Shown here one piece after another: positions 1 through 6,923 of a DNA stretch of 64,000 nucleotides. Source of the DNA: Pedobacter xixiisoli (GTDB lineage Bacteria > Bacteroidota > Bacteroidia > Sphingobacteriales > Sphingobacteriaceae); NCBI RefSeq assembly GCF_900215335.1, contig NZ_OCMT01000005.1:186001-250000 (forward strand). The letters run 5' to 3'. Position 1 is the stretch's first letter. Each line of letters starts with the position of its first letter. The translations under genes were made by a program, and so were the position numbers. The notes under the pieces were generated by a model. It was not told the origin of the DNA. It saw nothing but the letters and a program-made list of their open reading frames with translations, and searched no databases.

Positions 1-255
1 GCGGCAACTGGAGATGTTATTTTTGTAAAAACAATGCCTGAAGGTACCACTTCGGCACACAATAATGGTCAGCTTACAATATTCAAACCATATTTTGAAC
101 AATATTTGCTGCCTTATTTTGTGAATAGAGTATTTGTAGCAGATTGGTTGCCAGTAGGTATTACATCAACAAATCCTTTGTATAGAACATTTGCTGGATT
201 CTATGAGAAAGGTACACCGACTAACTATTTTTATGGACCTATAACCCTGAAGTAA
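1..255 (+). CDS. C-terminal part of an unrecognised protein, truncated by the window edge
   Basis: The frame is open from base 1 to a TAA at 253-255, giving 84 residues of the C-terminus of a larger protein. The visible piece is rich in Tyr, Phe and Thr and ends in a short Tyr-rich segment. I do not recognise the family. It lies three bases upstream of a DUF4302 lipoprotein gene, so the two are probably in one operon. In Bacteroidota DUF4302 genes often sit in SusC/SusD-type uptake loci, so a secreted or surface role is plausible, but this is inference from context. The internal ATG at 34 is unlikely to be the real start because the frame is open upstream of it. Confidence 0.6.
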   Translation, partial: AATGDVIFVKTMPEGTTSAHNNGQLTIFKPYFEQYLLPYFVNRVFVADWLPVGITSTNPLYRTFAGFYEKGTPTNYFYGPITLK

Positions 256-258
256 TAC

Positions 259-1608
259 ATGAAAAGGATATTAATACTAGTTGCGTTGCTGGCCATTTTA
301 GCTAGCTGCAAAAAATCGAATGTGGAAGTTTTCGATAAAAAACCTGAGGAAAGGTTGAGTATATCTGTAAGTGAAGCAAAAACTACTTTGCTCAGTGCTC
401 AGAATGGTTGGATTGCAACCTTACCCACTTCTGCTGGAGGTGGCTACGGATTTTACATGTCTTTCGATGCTGCTGAAAATGTAAAAATGTTAGGCGATTT
501 AAATGCTGCGGCTATTTCAACATCTGCAACATCTACCTACAGATTGAAAGCGGTACTAGGTACAGAACTAATTTTTGATACTTTCAACTATATCTCGCTA
601 CTGGTTGATCCTGTGCCAGGCGTATTTGGCGGTGCTGCAGGTTCCGGTTATAAAAGTGACATAGAGTTTTTATTCACGAAATCGACTGCTGACACGCTAG
701 TCTTGACCGGTAAAAAGTATGGACAGGTGATGAAAATGGTCAAAGCTACCGCCGCACAAAAAACTGCTTATGAAAATGGGGGGTATAAAACTGCGATTGA
801 CAAGTTTAAGGATTTTTTCACTGCTACAAAAAACCCTTACATAGAGTATACTGCTGGAAACACGCAGTTGAAAGTAGGTCTTTCTCTTGACTTTAATAAT
901 ACTTTAGCTACTGGTAAAAGGGTGAGTTTTGCTGGCCCTTTAGCTGATGGAAAGATATCTACAGCTGTTGGGAAATTTGGATTAACCATTAATGGAGCGG
1001 ATATCTTAGGTGCACCTTTAGTTTACCAAGGTATTACTTTTACAAAATTTGTTTGGAAAGATGCAGCGACTTTAATCTTAATTGATAGCAATGGTAAGGA
1101 ATATATTATCAAAAGCAATCCTATTCCACTAATTGAGTTTAAAACGGTTTTTGCTTATAACGGTACTTATAATGGAATAATGATAACGGGTAGCGTACTT
1201 CCGGCAGGTATTACATCTGGCTGGAACACTTTATGGTCGGCTCAAATTGCAAATTACGCATTAAATAATGTTACTATGGAGTCTATGCAATTTAGATTAA
1301 TAAATGCTACAACTGCCAAGTTAGAGGTTTGGTTCGTATCTGGTACTACCAGATATTTAGCTGATGCTTCTTATACCTACACCATTGTTGACGATGTAAT
1401 TACGCTATCCAATTATATCCCTTCGGTTTCTAATACAAACTGGAATAATGGATGGGTTACTACAGCTATAAAAAACTACTTTACAACTAGTCCTTCATTT
1501 AAAATGGATTGGGTTCCTAGTAGCGATCCTACTGTTAGTAACATAGGTGGTTTGTATAAAGTGAGTGATCCAAGCAACTTTTATTACGGAAGAATGATTA
1601 AGAACTAA
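259..1608 (+). CDS. DUF4302 family lipoprotein
   Basis: A 449-residue protein starting with a lipoprotein signal (MKRILILVALLAILASC, Cys17 as the lipidated residue), so it is predicted to be exported and membrane anchored. The segment NGWIATLPTSAGGGYGFYMS near residues 50-70, followed by a regularly beta-stranded region, matches what I know of DUF4302, a Bacteroidota family of unknown function found beside SusC/SusD transport genes. The start codon follows the previous stop by three bases, indicating co-transcription with the truncated gene at the window edge. No catalytic motif is evident. The family call is moderately firm; any role in ligand binding is inference. Confidence 0.7.
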   Translation: MKRILILVALLAILASCKKSNVEVFDKKPEERLSISVSEAKTTLLSAQNGWIATLPTSAGGGYGFYMSFDAAENVKMLGDLNAAAISTSATSTYRLKAVLGTELIFDTFNYISLLVDPVPGVFGGAAGSGYKSDIEFLFTKSTADTLVLTGKKYGQVMKMVKATAAQKTAYENGGYKTAIDKFKDFFTATKNPYIEYTAGNTQLKVGLSLDFNNTLATGKRVSFAGPLADGKISTAVGKFGLTINGADILGAPLVYQGITFTKFVWKDAATLILIDSNGKEYIIKSNPIPLIEFKTVFAYNGTYNGIMITGSVLPAGITSGWNTLWSAQIANYALNNVTMESMQFRLINATTAKLEVWFVSGTTRYLADASYTYTIVDDVITLSNYIPSVSNTNWNNGWVTTAIKNYFTTSPSFKMDWVPSSDPTVSNIGGLYKVSDPSNFYYGRMIKN

Positions 1609-1644
1609 CTGTATTACGACTATGTTTTATTAAAACTTTTCCAA

Positions 1645-1821
1645 ATGAGAAAAACTAAAAAATACAGAATAAAACTAATCTGGTTAATGGGACCGGTTTG
1701 GCTGCTCATAGGTTTATATCCTTTGTTCATAAATTCAAGCCTCCAAATTGTTAATTACTTGGAATTGACACTAGGGGTAGGTTTGTCTTTATTTCTAATA
1801 TTTGATAGGTACCAAGATTGA
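1645..1821 (+). CDS. Small two-helix membrane protein, unrecognised
   Basis: A 58-residue ORF, MRKTKKYRIKLIWLMGPVWL at the start, ending in TGA at 1819-1821. It has a strongly basic N-terminus (six Lys/Arg in the first ten residues), then two hydrophobic segments at about residues 11-29 and 38-54, and a short polar tail. This positive-inside hairpin layout is what a real small inner-membrane protein would show and is unlike the random shadows around it. A terminator-like hairpin follows at 1884. I do not recognise a family, and without a homology search it could be chance. Confidence 0.45.
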   Translation: MRKTKKYRIKLIWLMGPVWLLIGLYPLFINSSLQIVNYLELTLGVGLSLFLIFDRYQD

Positions 1822-1883
1822 GTTAGTCAGGTAGTCATACTTTAACATAAACAAGATAGTCAATAGTTAATTATACGTTCGAG

Positions 1884-1916
1884 CCCTTCAACTTCGGTTG
1901 AGGGGTTTCTTTTTTA
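1884..1916 (+). terminator. Rho-independent terminator
   Basis: A nine-base stem (CCCTTCAAC with GTTGAGGGG, one G-T pair) closes a TTCG tetraloop and is followed by TTTCTTTTTT. It would end the transcript of the DUF4302 lipoprotein and the small membrane protein. Confidence 0.85.
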
Positions 1917-1966
1917 AGAAATAGAAACTTTACTCACGTATGAAATAATTTTTTCTATTTTTCCCT

Positions 1967-1974
1967 TACCTTTA
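1967..1974 (+). promoter_or_regulatory. Candidate Bacteroidota -7 element (TACCTTTA)
   Basis: TACCTTTA resembles the TAnnTTTG -7 consensus of Bacteroidota sigma-A promoters and ends five bases before the ATG at 1979. If functional, the transcript would have almost no leader. No convincing -33 TTG is seen, so confidence is low. Confidence 0.3.
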
Positions 1975-1978
1975 CATC

Positions 1979-2224
1979 ATGAAAAAGGCACTATCCATTC
2001 TACTTTTCATCTTTGTGATGATTGCTGCACAACCAGAAGCAAAGGCACAATGTGCGATGTGTACTGCAAATGCAGAAATGGGTGTAAAGAATGGCAATAC
2101 ACAAACTAAGGGGCTAAACACCGGTGTTTTGTATTTGTTAGCGGCTCCATTTCTATTAGCTGGAGTGGTAGGAATGGTTTGGTATACTAGCTATCGTAAG
2201 AAAAGCACACCAAACGTAGCCTAA
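1979..2224 (+). CDS. Small membrane protein with CxxC motif
   Basis: An 81-residue protein with an N-terminal signal sequence (about residues 1-23, ending AKA), immediately followed by QCAMCTAN, a CxxC pair on the exported side, a short polar segment, a second hydrophobic helix at about residues 49-68 and a basic cytosolic tail (YRKKS). The topology puts the CxxC in the periplasm just outside the membrane. I believe similar proteins occur in other Bacteroidota, but no function is known to me. The CxxC could bind a metal or be a redox disulfide; that is inference. It is followed by DUF2461 and OmpA genes on the same strand. Confidence 0.75.
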   Translation: MKKALSILLFIFVMIAAQPEAKAQCAMCTANAEMGVKNGNTQTKGLNTGVLYLLAAPFLLAGVVGMVWYTSYRKKSTPNVA

Positions 2225-2307
2225 ATTCTACTGTTAAATACCTTTAAAATTTATTGAAATACCTATTAATTTCCTACATTGGCTGCAATTGCTGATGAGA
2301 TAATTTT

Positions 2308-2970
2308 ATGCTTAAGAAATCGACTTTAAACTTTTTACGCGAACTGGCGGAGAATAATAACCGAGAATGGTTTGCTAAAAATAAGCATCTGTATGAAGAT
2401 GCTAAATTAGATTTATTTGCCTTAACCGCTCCATTGATTAAAGAGCTTGCTGCAATAGATTCAGAGTTTTCTGCAGATACTGAACCCAAGAAATGTCTGC
2501 TGAGAATTTACAGAGATGTTCGGTTCAGTTTGAACAAAGATCCATATAAGAAAAACTATGGCATCGCTTTCGATGTGAAAGGTTACGGCCCAACCACTCC
2601 GAGTTATTACCTACATTTAGAGCCAAATAATTGTTTCTTTGGTGCAGGTTTTTGGATGCCAGAAAGTAAAGTGGTGAAAAGTATCCGTGAGGAAATAGAT
2701 TACAGTGGGAATGAATTTTTAGAAGCTATTAATGGCAAGGACTATAAGGCTATTTTCTCACTAAGCAAAGATGATACCTTGAAAAAAGCACCAAAAGGCT
2801 ATGAAATGGATCACCCAATGATTGAGTATCTTAGATTGAAGAGCTTCATTGCTATCTATCCTTTAAAAGAAGAAGAATTTTACAAAAATGATATTGTGGA
2901 TAAGCTGACGGATGCCTTCAAAGCCGTACAGCCGTTCATTACATTTTTACGAAAAGCTGTATCTCAATAA
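2308..2970 (+). CDS. DUF2461 (TIGR02453) family protein
   Basis: A 220-residue cytosolic protein without signal peptide. Features typical of DUF2461 are visible: LKKSTLNFLRELAENNNREWF at the N-terminus (Asn-Asn-Arg-Glu-Trp-Phe), LLRIYRDVRFSLNKDPYKKN around residues 66-86 with the conserved Arg-Asp-x-Arg-Phe, and a Tyr/Leu-rich segment around residue 100. Length agrees with the family (about 220 residues). The biochemical function of DUF2461 is unknown. It ends 22 bases upstream of the ompA-like start, so the two genes are probably co-transcribed. Confidence 0.85.
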   Translation: MLKKSTLNFLRELAENNNREWFAKNKHLYEDAKLDLFALTAPLIKELAAIDSEFSADTEPKKCLLRIYRDVRFSLNKDPYKKNYGIAFDVKGYGPTTPSYYLHLEPNNCFFGAGFWMPESKVVKSIREEIDYSGNEFLEAINGKDYKAIFSLSKDDTLKKAPKGYEMDHPMIEYLRLKSFIAIYPLKEEEFYKNDIVDKLTDAFKAVQPFITFLRKAVSQ

Positions 2971-2992
2971 TAAACCATATACATTAACACAG

Positions 2993-3835
2993 ATGAAAAA
3001 ACTGAACCTTTTTATCGCTCTTTTTCTAGTTGCCGCTACGCTTAGTTCTTGTGTAGTGCTTTCTACCAAGAAATATAAATCGCTTTTAGCCAAACAAGAT
3101 TCGTTAAATACAGGATGGAATACATCGCAGGTAAATAATGAAAGTTTGGAGCAACGACTTAAACGTTTGCAAGCAGATACTGCAGCGCTAAACAACAGAT
3201 TGGCTGCACTAAACGACAGGTACACTGATTTAGATGCAAATTACTCGAAATTAAGAACCAATAGCTCTTCTGAAATTAACAAGTTAACAGGTGATTTGGC
3301 AAAGCGTGAAAAACGTTTAAAGGAAGTAGAGGAGATATTGCGTAAACGCGATGAGGCTACCGATCAATTACGAGCAAAATTACAGCAGGCATTATTGGGC
3401 TTTACTAAAAGCGGTTTAACTGTAGAAGTGAAAAATGGAAAGGTTTATGTTTCATTAACCGATAAGTTACTGTTCCCTTCTGGTAGTATTATTATCGATG
3501 AGAAAGGTAAACAAGCATTAACGCAATTAGCAGGAGTTTTAAAACAACAGCCTGATATTAATATTGCGGTAGAAGGTCATACTGATTCGCAGAAAATAAG
3601 CAATTTGGGGCAAATTAAGGATAACTGGGATTTGAGTGTACTACGTTCTACTTCTGTGGTTCGTTTTCTTACAGAAGAACAAAAAGTAGAGAGTGTAAGA
3701 ATGACGGCTACTGGTAAAGGCCAGTTTCAACCTTTGGCAGAAAATACATCTGCCGACGGTAGAAGCAAAAATCGTAGGATTGAAATTGTGCTTTCTCCAA
3801 AATTGGATGAACTATACAATTTGATTAAACAGTAA
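2993..3835 (+). CDS. OmpA family outer-membrane lipoprotein with coiled coil
   Basis: I place the start at the ATG at 2993, which gives 280 residues and a lipoprotein signal (MKKLNLFIALFLVAATLSSC, Cys20); the frame stays open upstream, but a start at 2912 would bury the signal. Residues about 30-130 form a heptad-rich coiled coil, followed by an OmpA-like peptidoglycan-binding domain (about residues 145-270) with VEGHTDSQKI, NWDLSVLRS and the terminal RSKNRRIEIVLSP motif. The protein should tether the outer membrane to peptidoglycan. It follows DUF2461 closely and ends at a bidirectional hairpin facing rfbC. Confidence 0.9.
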   Translation: MKKLNLFIALFLVAATLSSCVVLSTKKYKSLLAKQDSLNTGWNTSQVNNESLEQRLKRLQADTAALNNRLAALNDRYTDLDANYSKLRTNSSSEINKLTGDLAKREKRLKEVEEILRKRDEATDQLRAKLQQALLGFTKSGLTVEVKNGKVYVSLTDKLLFPSGSIIIDEKGKQALTQLAGVLKQQPDINIAVEGHTDSQKISNLGQIKDNWDLSVLRSTSVVRFLTEEQKVESVRMTATGKGQFQPLAENTSADGRSKNRRIEIVLSPKLDELYNLIKQ

Positions 3836-3850
3836 CCTAGAGGCTTGAAG

Positions 3851-3892
3851 ACTTACGAAGTTTTTGAACTGTTAAATTTAAACTTCGTAAGT
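3851..3892. repeat. Dispersed palindrome, family A (ACTTACGAAGTTT)
   Basis: A 13-base arm ACTTACGAAGTTT at 3851-3863 is mirrored by AAACTTCGTAAGT at 3880-3892. The same arms recur near 13778-13860 and 24047-24079, with a diverged copy at 39863-39903. Confidence 0.85.
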
Positions 3893-3904
3893 TTATAGGA
3901 ATAA

Positions 3905-3947
3905 AAAGCCACAGCTGCACAAAGTTGATTTGTATAGCTGTGGCTTT
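3905..3947 (-). terminator. Bidirectional terminator hairpin between ompA-like gene and rfbC
   Basis: A perfect 12-base stem (AAAGCCACAGCT with AGCTGTGGCTTT). Read on the minus strand it is followed by TTTTTATT, fitting a terminator for the rfbC operon; on the plus strand the T-run is shorter but it may also end the OmpA transcript. Confidence 0.75.
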
Positions 3948-3951
3948 CATG

Positions 3952-4506
3952 TTAAAACGGCGAGTCGAAAGAAGCGAAATCAGCTAATACCAGATCTTTA
4001 TCTGATAATAAGAAATTACTAGGGTCTAAGTAAGAAGCCCAATCGATATTGATGGTTGCGTCATCCCACATAATGCCAATCTCTGAAGCTTTATCGTAGT
4101 AATTGGTTACTTTGTAGCAGAAGATAGTATTATCTTCTAAAGTTAAAAAACCGTGCAAAAATCCTGGTGGAACCCATAATTGTTTATGGTTCTCGCCACT
4201 TAGCTCAATGGCAAAATGTTGCCCATAAGTTGCAGAATCTTTTCTGATATCTACAGCAACATCTACCACACGGCCTTGTATTACCCTTACTAATTTGCCC
4301 TGCGCAAACGGATTTGCTTGTGCATGTAATCCTCTCAAAGTTCCCTTTTGAGAAAACGACTGATTATCTTGTACAAAGTTTACTGCGATGCCTGCTTGGT
4401 CAAAAACTCTCTGGCTAAAGCTTTCGTAAAAATATCCTCTACTGTCTTTCCAGATTTTAGGTTCTAATACAAAAAGGTCGTTTATTGGTGTTTCTATTAA
4501 GTTCAT
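3952..4506 (-). CDS. rfbC: dTDP-4-dehydrorhamnose 3,5-epimerase
   Basis: A 184-residue cupin-fold enzyme that epimerises C3 and C5 of dTDP-4-keto-6-deoxyglucose in dTDP-rhamnose synthesis, feeding O-antigen or capsule assembly. Family marks are ETPINDLFVLEPKIWKDSRG with FYESF near the N-terminus, FVQDNQSFSQKGTLRGLHAQ with the catalytic-base His of the RGLH motif, and VPPGFLHGFLTLED in the C-terminal half. Length matches the family. It lies three bases after DUF4286 on the same strand. The other rml genes (rfbA, rfbB, rfbD) are not in this window, so it stands alone here. Confidence 0.95.
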   Translation of the reverse strand: MNLIETPINDLFVLEPKIWKDSRGYFYESFSQRVFDQAGIAVNFVQDNQSFSQKGTLRGLHAQANPFAQGKLVRVIQGRVVDVAVDIRKDSATYGQHFAIELSGENHKQLWVPPGFLHGFLTLEDNTIFCYKVTNYYDKASEIGIMWDDATINIDWASYLDPSNFLLSDKDLVLADFASFDSPF

Positions 4507-4509
4507 AAT

Positions 4510-4812
4510 TTATGCTACAAATTCCATTAAGGTACTAAATACAACTAATTTATTGGGGTACTTTGCGTATATGTCGGCGATAAACTGTTTTTCGTGTAAA
4601 GCCAAAAAAGATTGATGTTTTTCTTCACTTTCAGCAATGAACTGGACACAATAGCTTACTCCTTCGTTTGGAGAGTCTACAATTTTCAAAAGTCTATGAG
4701 AAACAAAACTTTCTGTTTCCATTAACTGAGGGATATGGACTTCCTTCATCCATGATAACCAATCTGCTGCTGAAGCTTCTTCTACAATGACAGTAACGTT
4801 AAATAATAACAT
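4510..4812 (-). CDS. DUF4286 family protein
   Basis: A 100-residue soluble protein beginning MLLFNVTVIVEEASAADWLS, followed by WMKEVHIPQLMETESF and a C-terminal FIADIYAKYPNKLVVFST segment. These match DUF4286, a small ferredoxin-like (dimeric alpha-beta barrel type) Bacteroidota family of unknown function. It is three bases upstream of rfbC and 51 bases downstream of a TPR gene, so the three probably share a transcript. Nothing in the sequence gives a catalytic role. Confidence 0.85.
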   Translation of the reverse strand: MLLFNVTVIVEEASAADWLSWMKEVHIPQLMETESFVSHRLLKIVDSPNEGVSYCVQFIAESEEKHQSFLALHEKQFIADIYAKYPNKLVVFSTLMEFVA

Positions 4813-4863
4813 GTGGCAAAGATACTCTATAAAGGCTAAAGCGGAAAGACTAAAGTAGCTTTA

Positions 4864-6666
4864 CTAAACGGTCTCTCCACGTAGGTTCCGGTATCTTTTT
4901 CTAGCTTCGGCATTCAACATGCTTCCGGGAAAATCAGTAATGAGTTGTTGGTATAGTTTTTTCGCTTCCTCTGTGTTGTTGAGTTTGCTTTCGTACAGTT
5001 CTGCAAGGGTAAAAATGGCATCATCTATCCAAATGCTAGTCAAATGCGAAGAAATTAATTGCTTAAGATTGGTTTCTGCCTGAGAGAAATCGTTGTTTTT
5101 GATAAAGATTTTTGCTTTCGCCATCAAGATATCATCTGCCAAACTATTTTTAGGGTAGGCAATATCGATGCTGTCTAATTTTTTTAACGCTGCTGTATTA
5201 TTGTTGATAAACTGCAACATTTCTGCATCTGCATACATCATTAGCGCTAAACTGTCGTTTTTGCTCTGCAGATTGTCTGAAATCAACAGACTTAAATTTA
5301 AGGCATCATTGGCCATTAACTGAGATGTTGAGGCTTTCAATACATCGGCCTGCGATTTAGCAAATTTGAAGTTGCCTTGATAGAATGAAAGCCTTGCCGA
5401 ACGATAACGGGCATCACTAGCTACAGGTAAATTATCGTACTGTTTGGATACTTGCTCGTAAATAAGTACCGCCTCCCAAGGTTGTTTGTTCAGTACATAA
5501 ATATCGCCCAAATCTATTTTTAACTGCCCAATTTCCATGGCTGGTAAACCTTGAACTTTTAAAGCCTGCTCTAGAGTTTTTTCGGCGGCAGATAAATCGT
5601 TAAGGTAATAGGCTTGTAAGTGAGACAGTTTTTTTAGTGCAAAAACTGTTTGATTGTTGATGCCATATTGCGTAATGATTTGCGAAAACTCATTGGCCAA
5701 TGCCTTGATAGCTATTTGATCCGTTTTGCCTTGCATGGCCAGCTCATATTTTGCATTAATCAACTGAATCTTTGATGGAAGGTATAATTCATTTTCTGGG
5801 CCTTTGGTAATCAAATATTCGTAAGCTTTAATTGCGGTAGGATAAGCTTTGTTGGCCACAAAAGTATTGGCAGTGTTAAATAGCAGATTAGCTGCTGTTT
5901 TGGTACGTCTATCTTGTGCAATAAGCTGACGGAGCGCCATTTCATATTCTTGCTGCTGTATGAATTGCCAAATGAGTAATTCTGTGAAAATCTCATTATC
6001 CGGAGCTTTTTGAATCTTTTTTAGCAGGGCTGATTGTAGCGCTTGATAATCGTTGTTGCTCTCGAAAAGATTGGCAAGTATGCTTTGTGCTTGAGGCAAA
6101 AGTTGAGGATTGGCAGGTAGCGCATTTAGATATTCGTAAATTAACGCTGGCTTGTCTTTCTTAAAACGGTAGATACTCAATAACTCGAAGGCGAAAACCT
6201 GTTCATCGTTCAATACCTTTCTGCCTTGTAAAAAAGTACTCACAGCCATATCATAAGCCTCAAACCTATAGAAAGAATTAGCTAATTCCCTGAACATAAA
6301 CTCGTTTTTAGGGATGTTTTGTATAGCTATCTGATAAATTTTATCAGCTTGGGCAGTTTTGCCACTTTCCTGATAAATTCTTCCCAATGCAATTTGGTAG
6401 GTTAATTTTTGTGGCGATTGCTTAATCAATCTTTTAACTAAAGTTTCTGCCTCGTCGTATTTTTTTATTTTTAGGAGAGAAGTATAATATAAGTCGAAAT
6501 AACCGTCATTTCTAGTACCGTTAAATAGTTTTTCTAACAGCACCGCAGCTTTTTCGTAATCAGCTTGCTGGTAATATTGATAGGCTAATGCCTCGTCCGT
6601 ATTGTTTTGAGCCCATATAGTGGATGATAGGCAACAAGTAATTAGAAGGAGCAAAAAATGTTTCAT
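4864..6666 (-). CDS. Secreted tetratricopeptide-repeat protein
   Basis: A 600-residue protein with a cleavable signal peptide (MKHFLLLLITCCLSSTIWAQ) followed throughout by degenerate TPR helical pairs, for example EALAYQYYQQADYEKAAVLL near residue 25 and YESKLNNTEEAKKLYQQLIT near the C-terminus, ending in a short basic tail. It should be a periplasmic scaffold for protein interactions. It heads the minus-strand group with DUF4286 and rfbC; divergent from it across 257 bases is the S9-like gene. No specific function can be assigned. Confidence 0.85.
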   Translation of the reverse strand: MKHFLLLLITCCLSSTIWAQNNTDEALAYQYYQQADYEKAAVLLEKLFNGTRNDGYFDLYYTSLLKIKKYDEAETLVKRLIKQSPQKLTYQIALGRIYQESGKTAQADKIYQIAIQNIPKNEFMFRELANSFYRFEAYDMAVSTFLQGRKVLNDEQVFAFELLSIYRFKKDKPALIYEYLNALPANPQLLPQAQSILANLFESNNDYQALQSALLKKIQKAPDNEIFTELLIWQFIQQQEYEMALRQLIAQDRRTKTAANLLFNTANTFVANKAYPTAIKAYEYLITKGPENELYLPSKIQLINAKYELAMQGKTDQIAIKALANEFSQIITQYGINNQTVFALKKLSHLQAYYLNDLSAAEKTLEQALKVQGLPAMEIGQLKIDLGDIYVLNKQPWEAVLIYEQVSKQYDNLPVASDARYRSARLSFYQGNFKFAKSQADVLKASTSQLMANDALNLSLLISDNLQSKNDSLALMMYADAEMLQFINNNTAALKKLDSIDIAYPKNSLADDILMAKAKIFIKNNDFSQAETNLKQLISSHLTSIWIDDAIFTLAELYESKLNNTEEAKKLYQQLITDFPGSMLNAEARKRYRNLRGETV

Positions 6667-6911
6667 CTGTTTCAGAAATCAATTATTAGTGGTTAGAGAT
6701 TAGTCTAGCCAGCCATCAGCTTTGCTAAAATTAAATTTTTTAAGTCATAATTAGGTATTCAAATTAAAATAACGTTTTACAGATCACTGTATTTTAAATG
6801 TTACGCGTTGTATTTTTAACGAGTACTATTTTTTGTTTTATTTGGTATTAACTTAAAATTTGAAATAAGTAACAATGTTAATGCTTATAGCTTAACCGTA
6901 ATAGTGTTGTG

Positions 6912-6919
6912 TAATTTTG
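6912..6919 (+). promoter_or_regulatory. Candidate -7 element (TAATTTTG)
   Basis: TAATTTTG matches TAnnTTTG exactly and ends four bases before the ATG at 6924, implying a leaderless or nearly leaderless transcript for the S9-like/kinase operon. No clear -33 element is visible. Confidence 0.3.
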
Positions 6920-6923
6920 TGAT

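Noticed and set aside
2912-2992. Upstream extension of the OmpA-like protein
   Set aside because: It overlaps DUF2461 and would place 27 residues before a clear lipoprotein signal.
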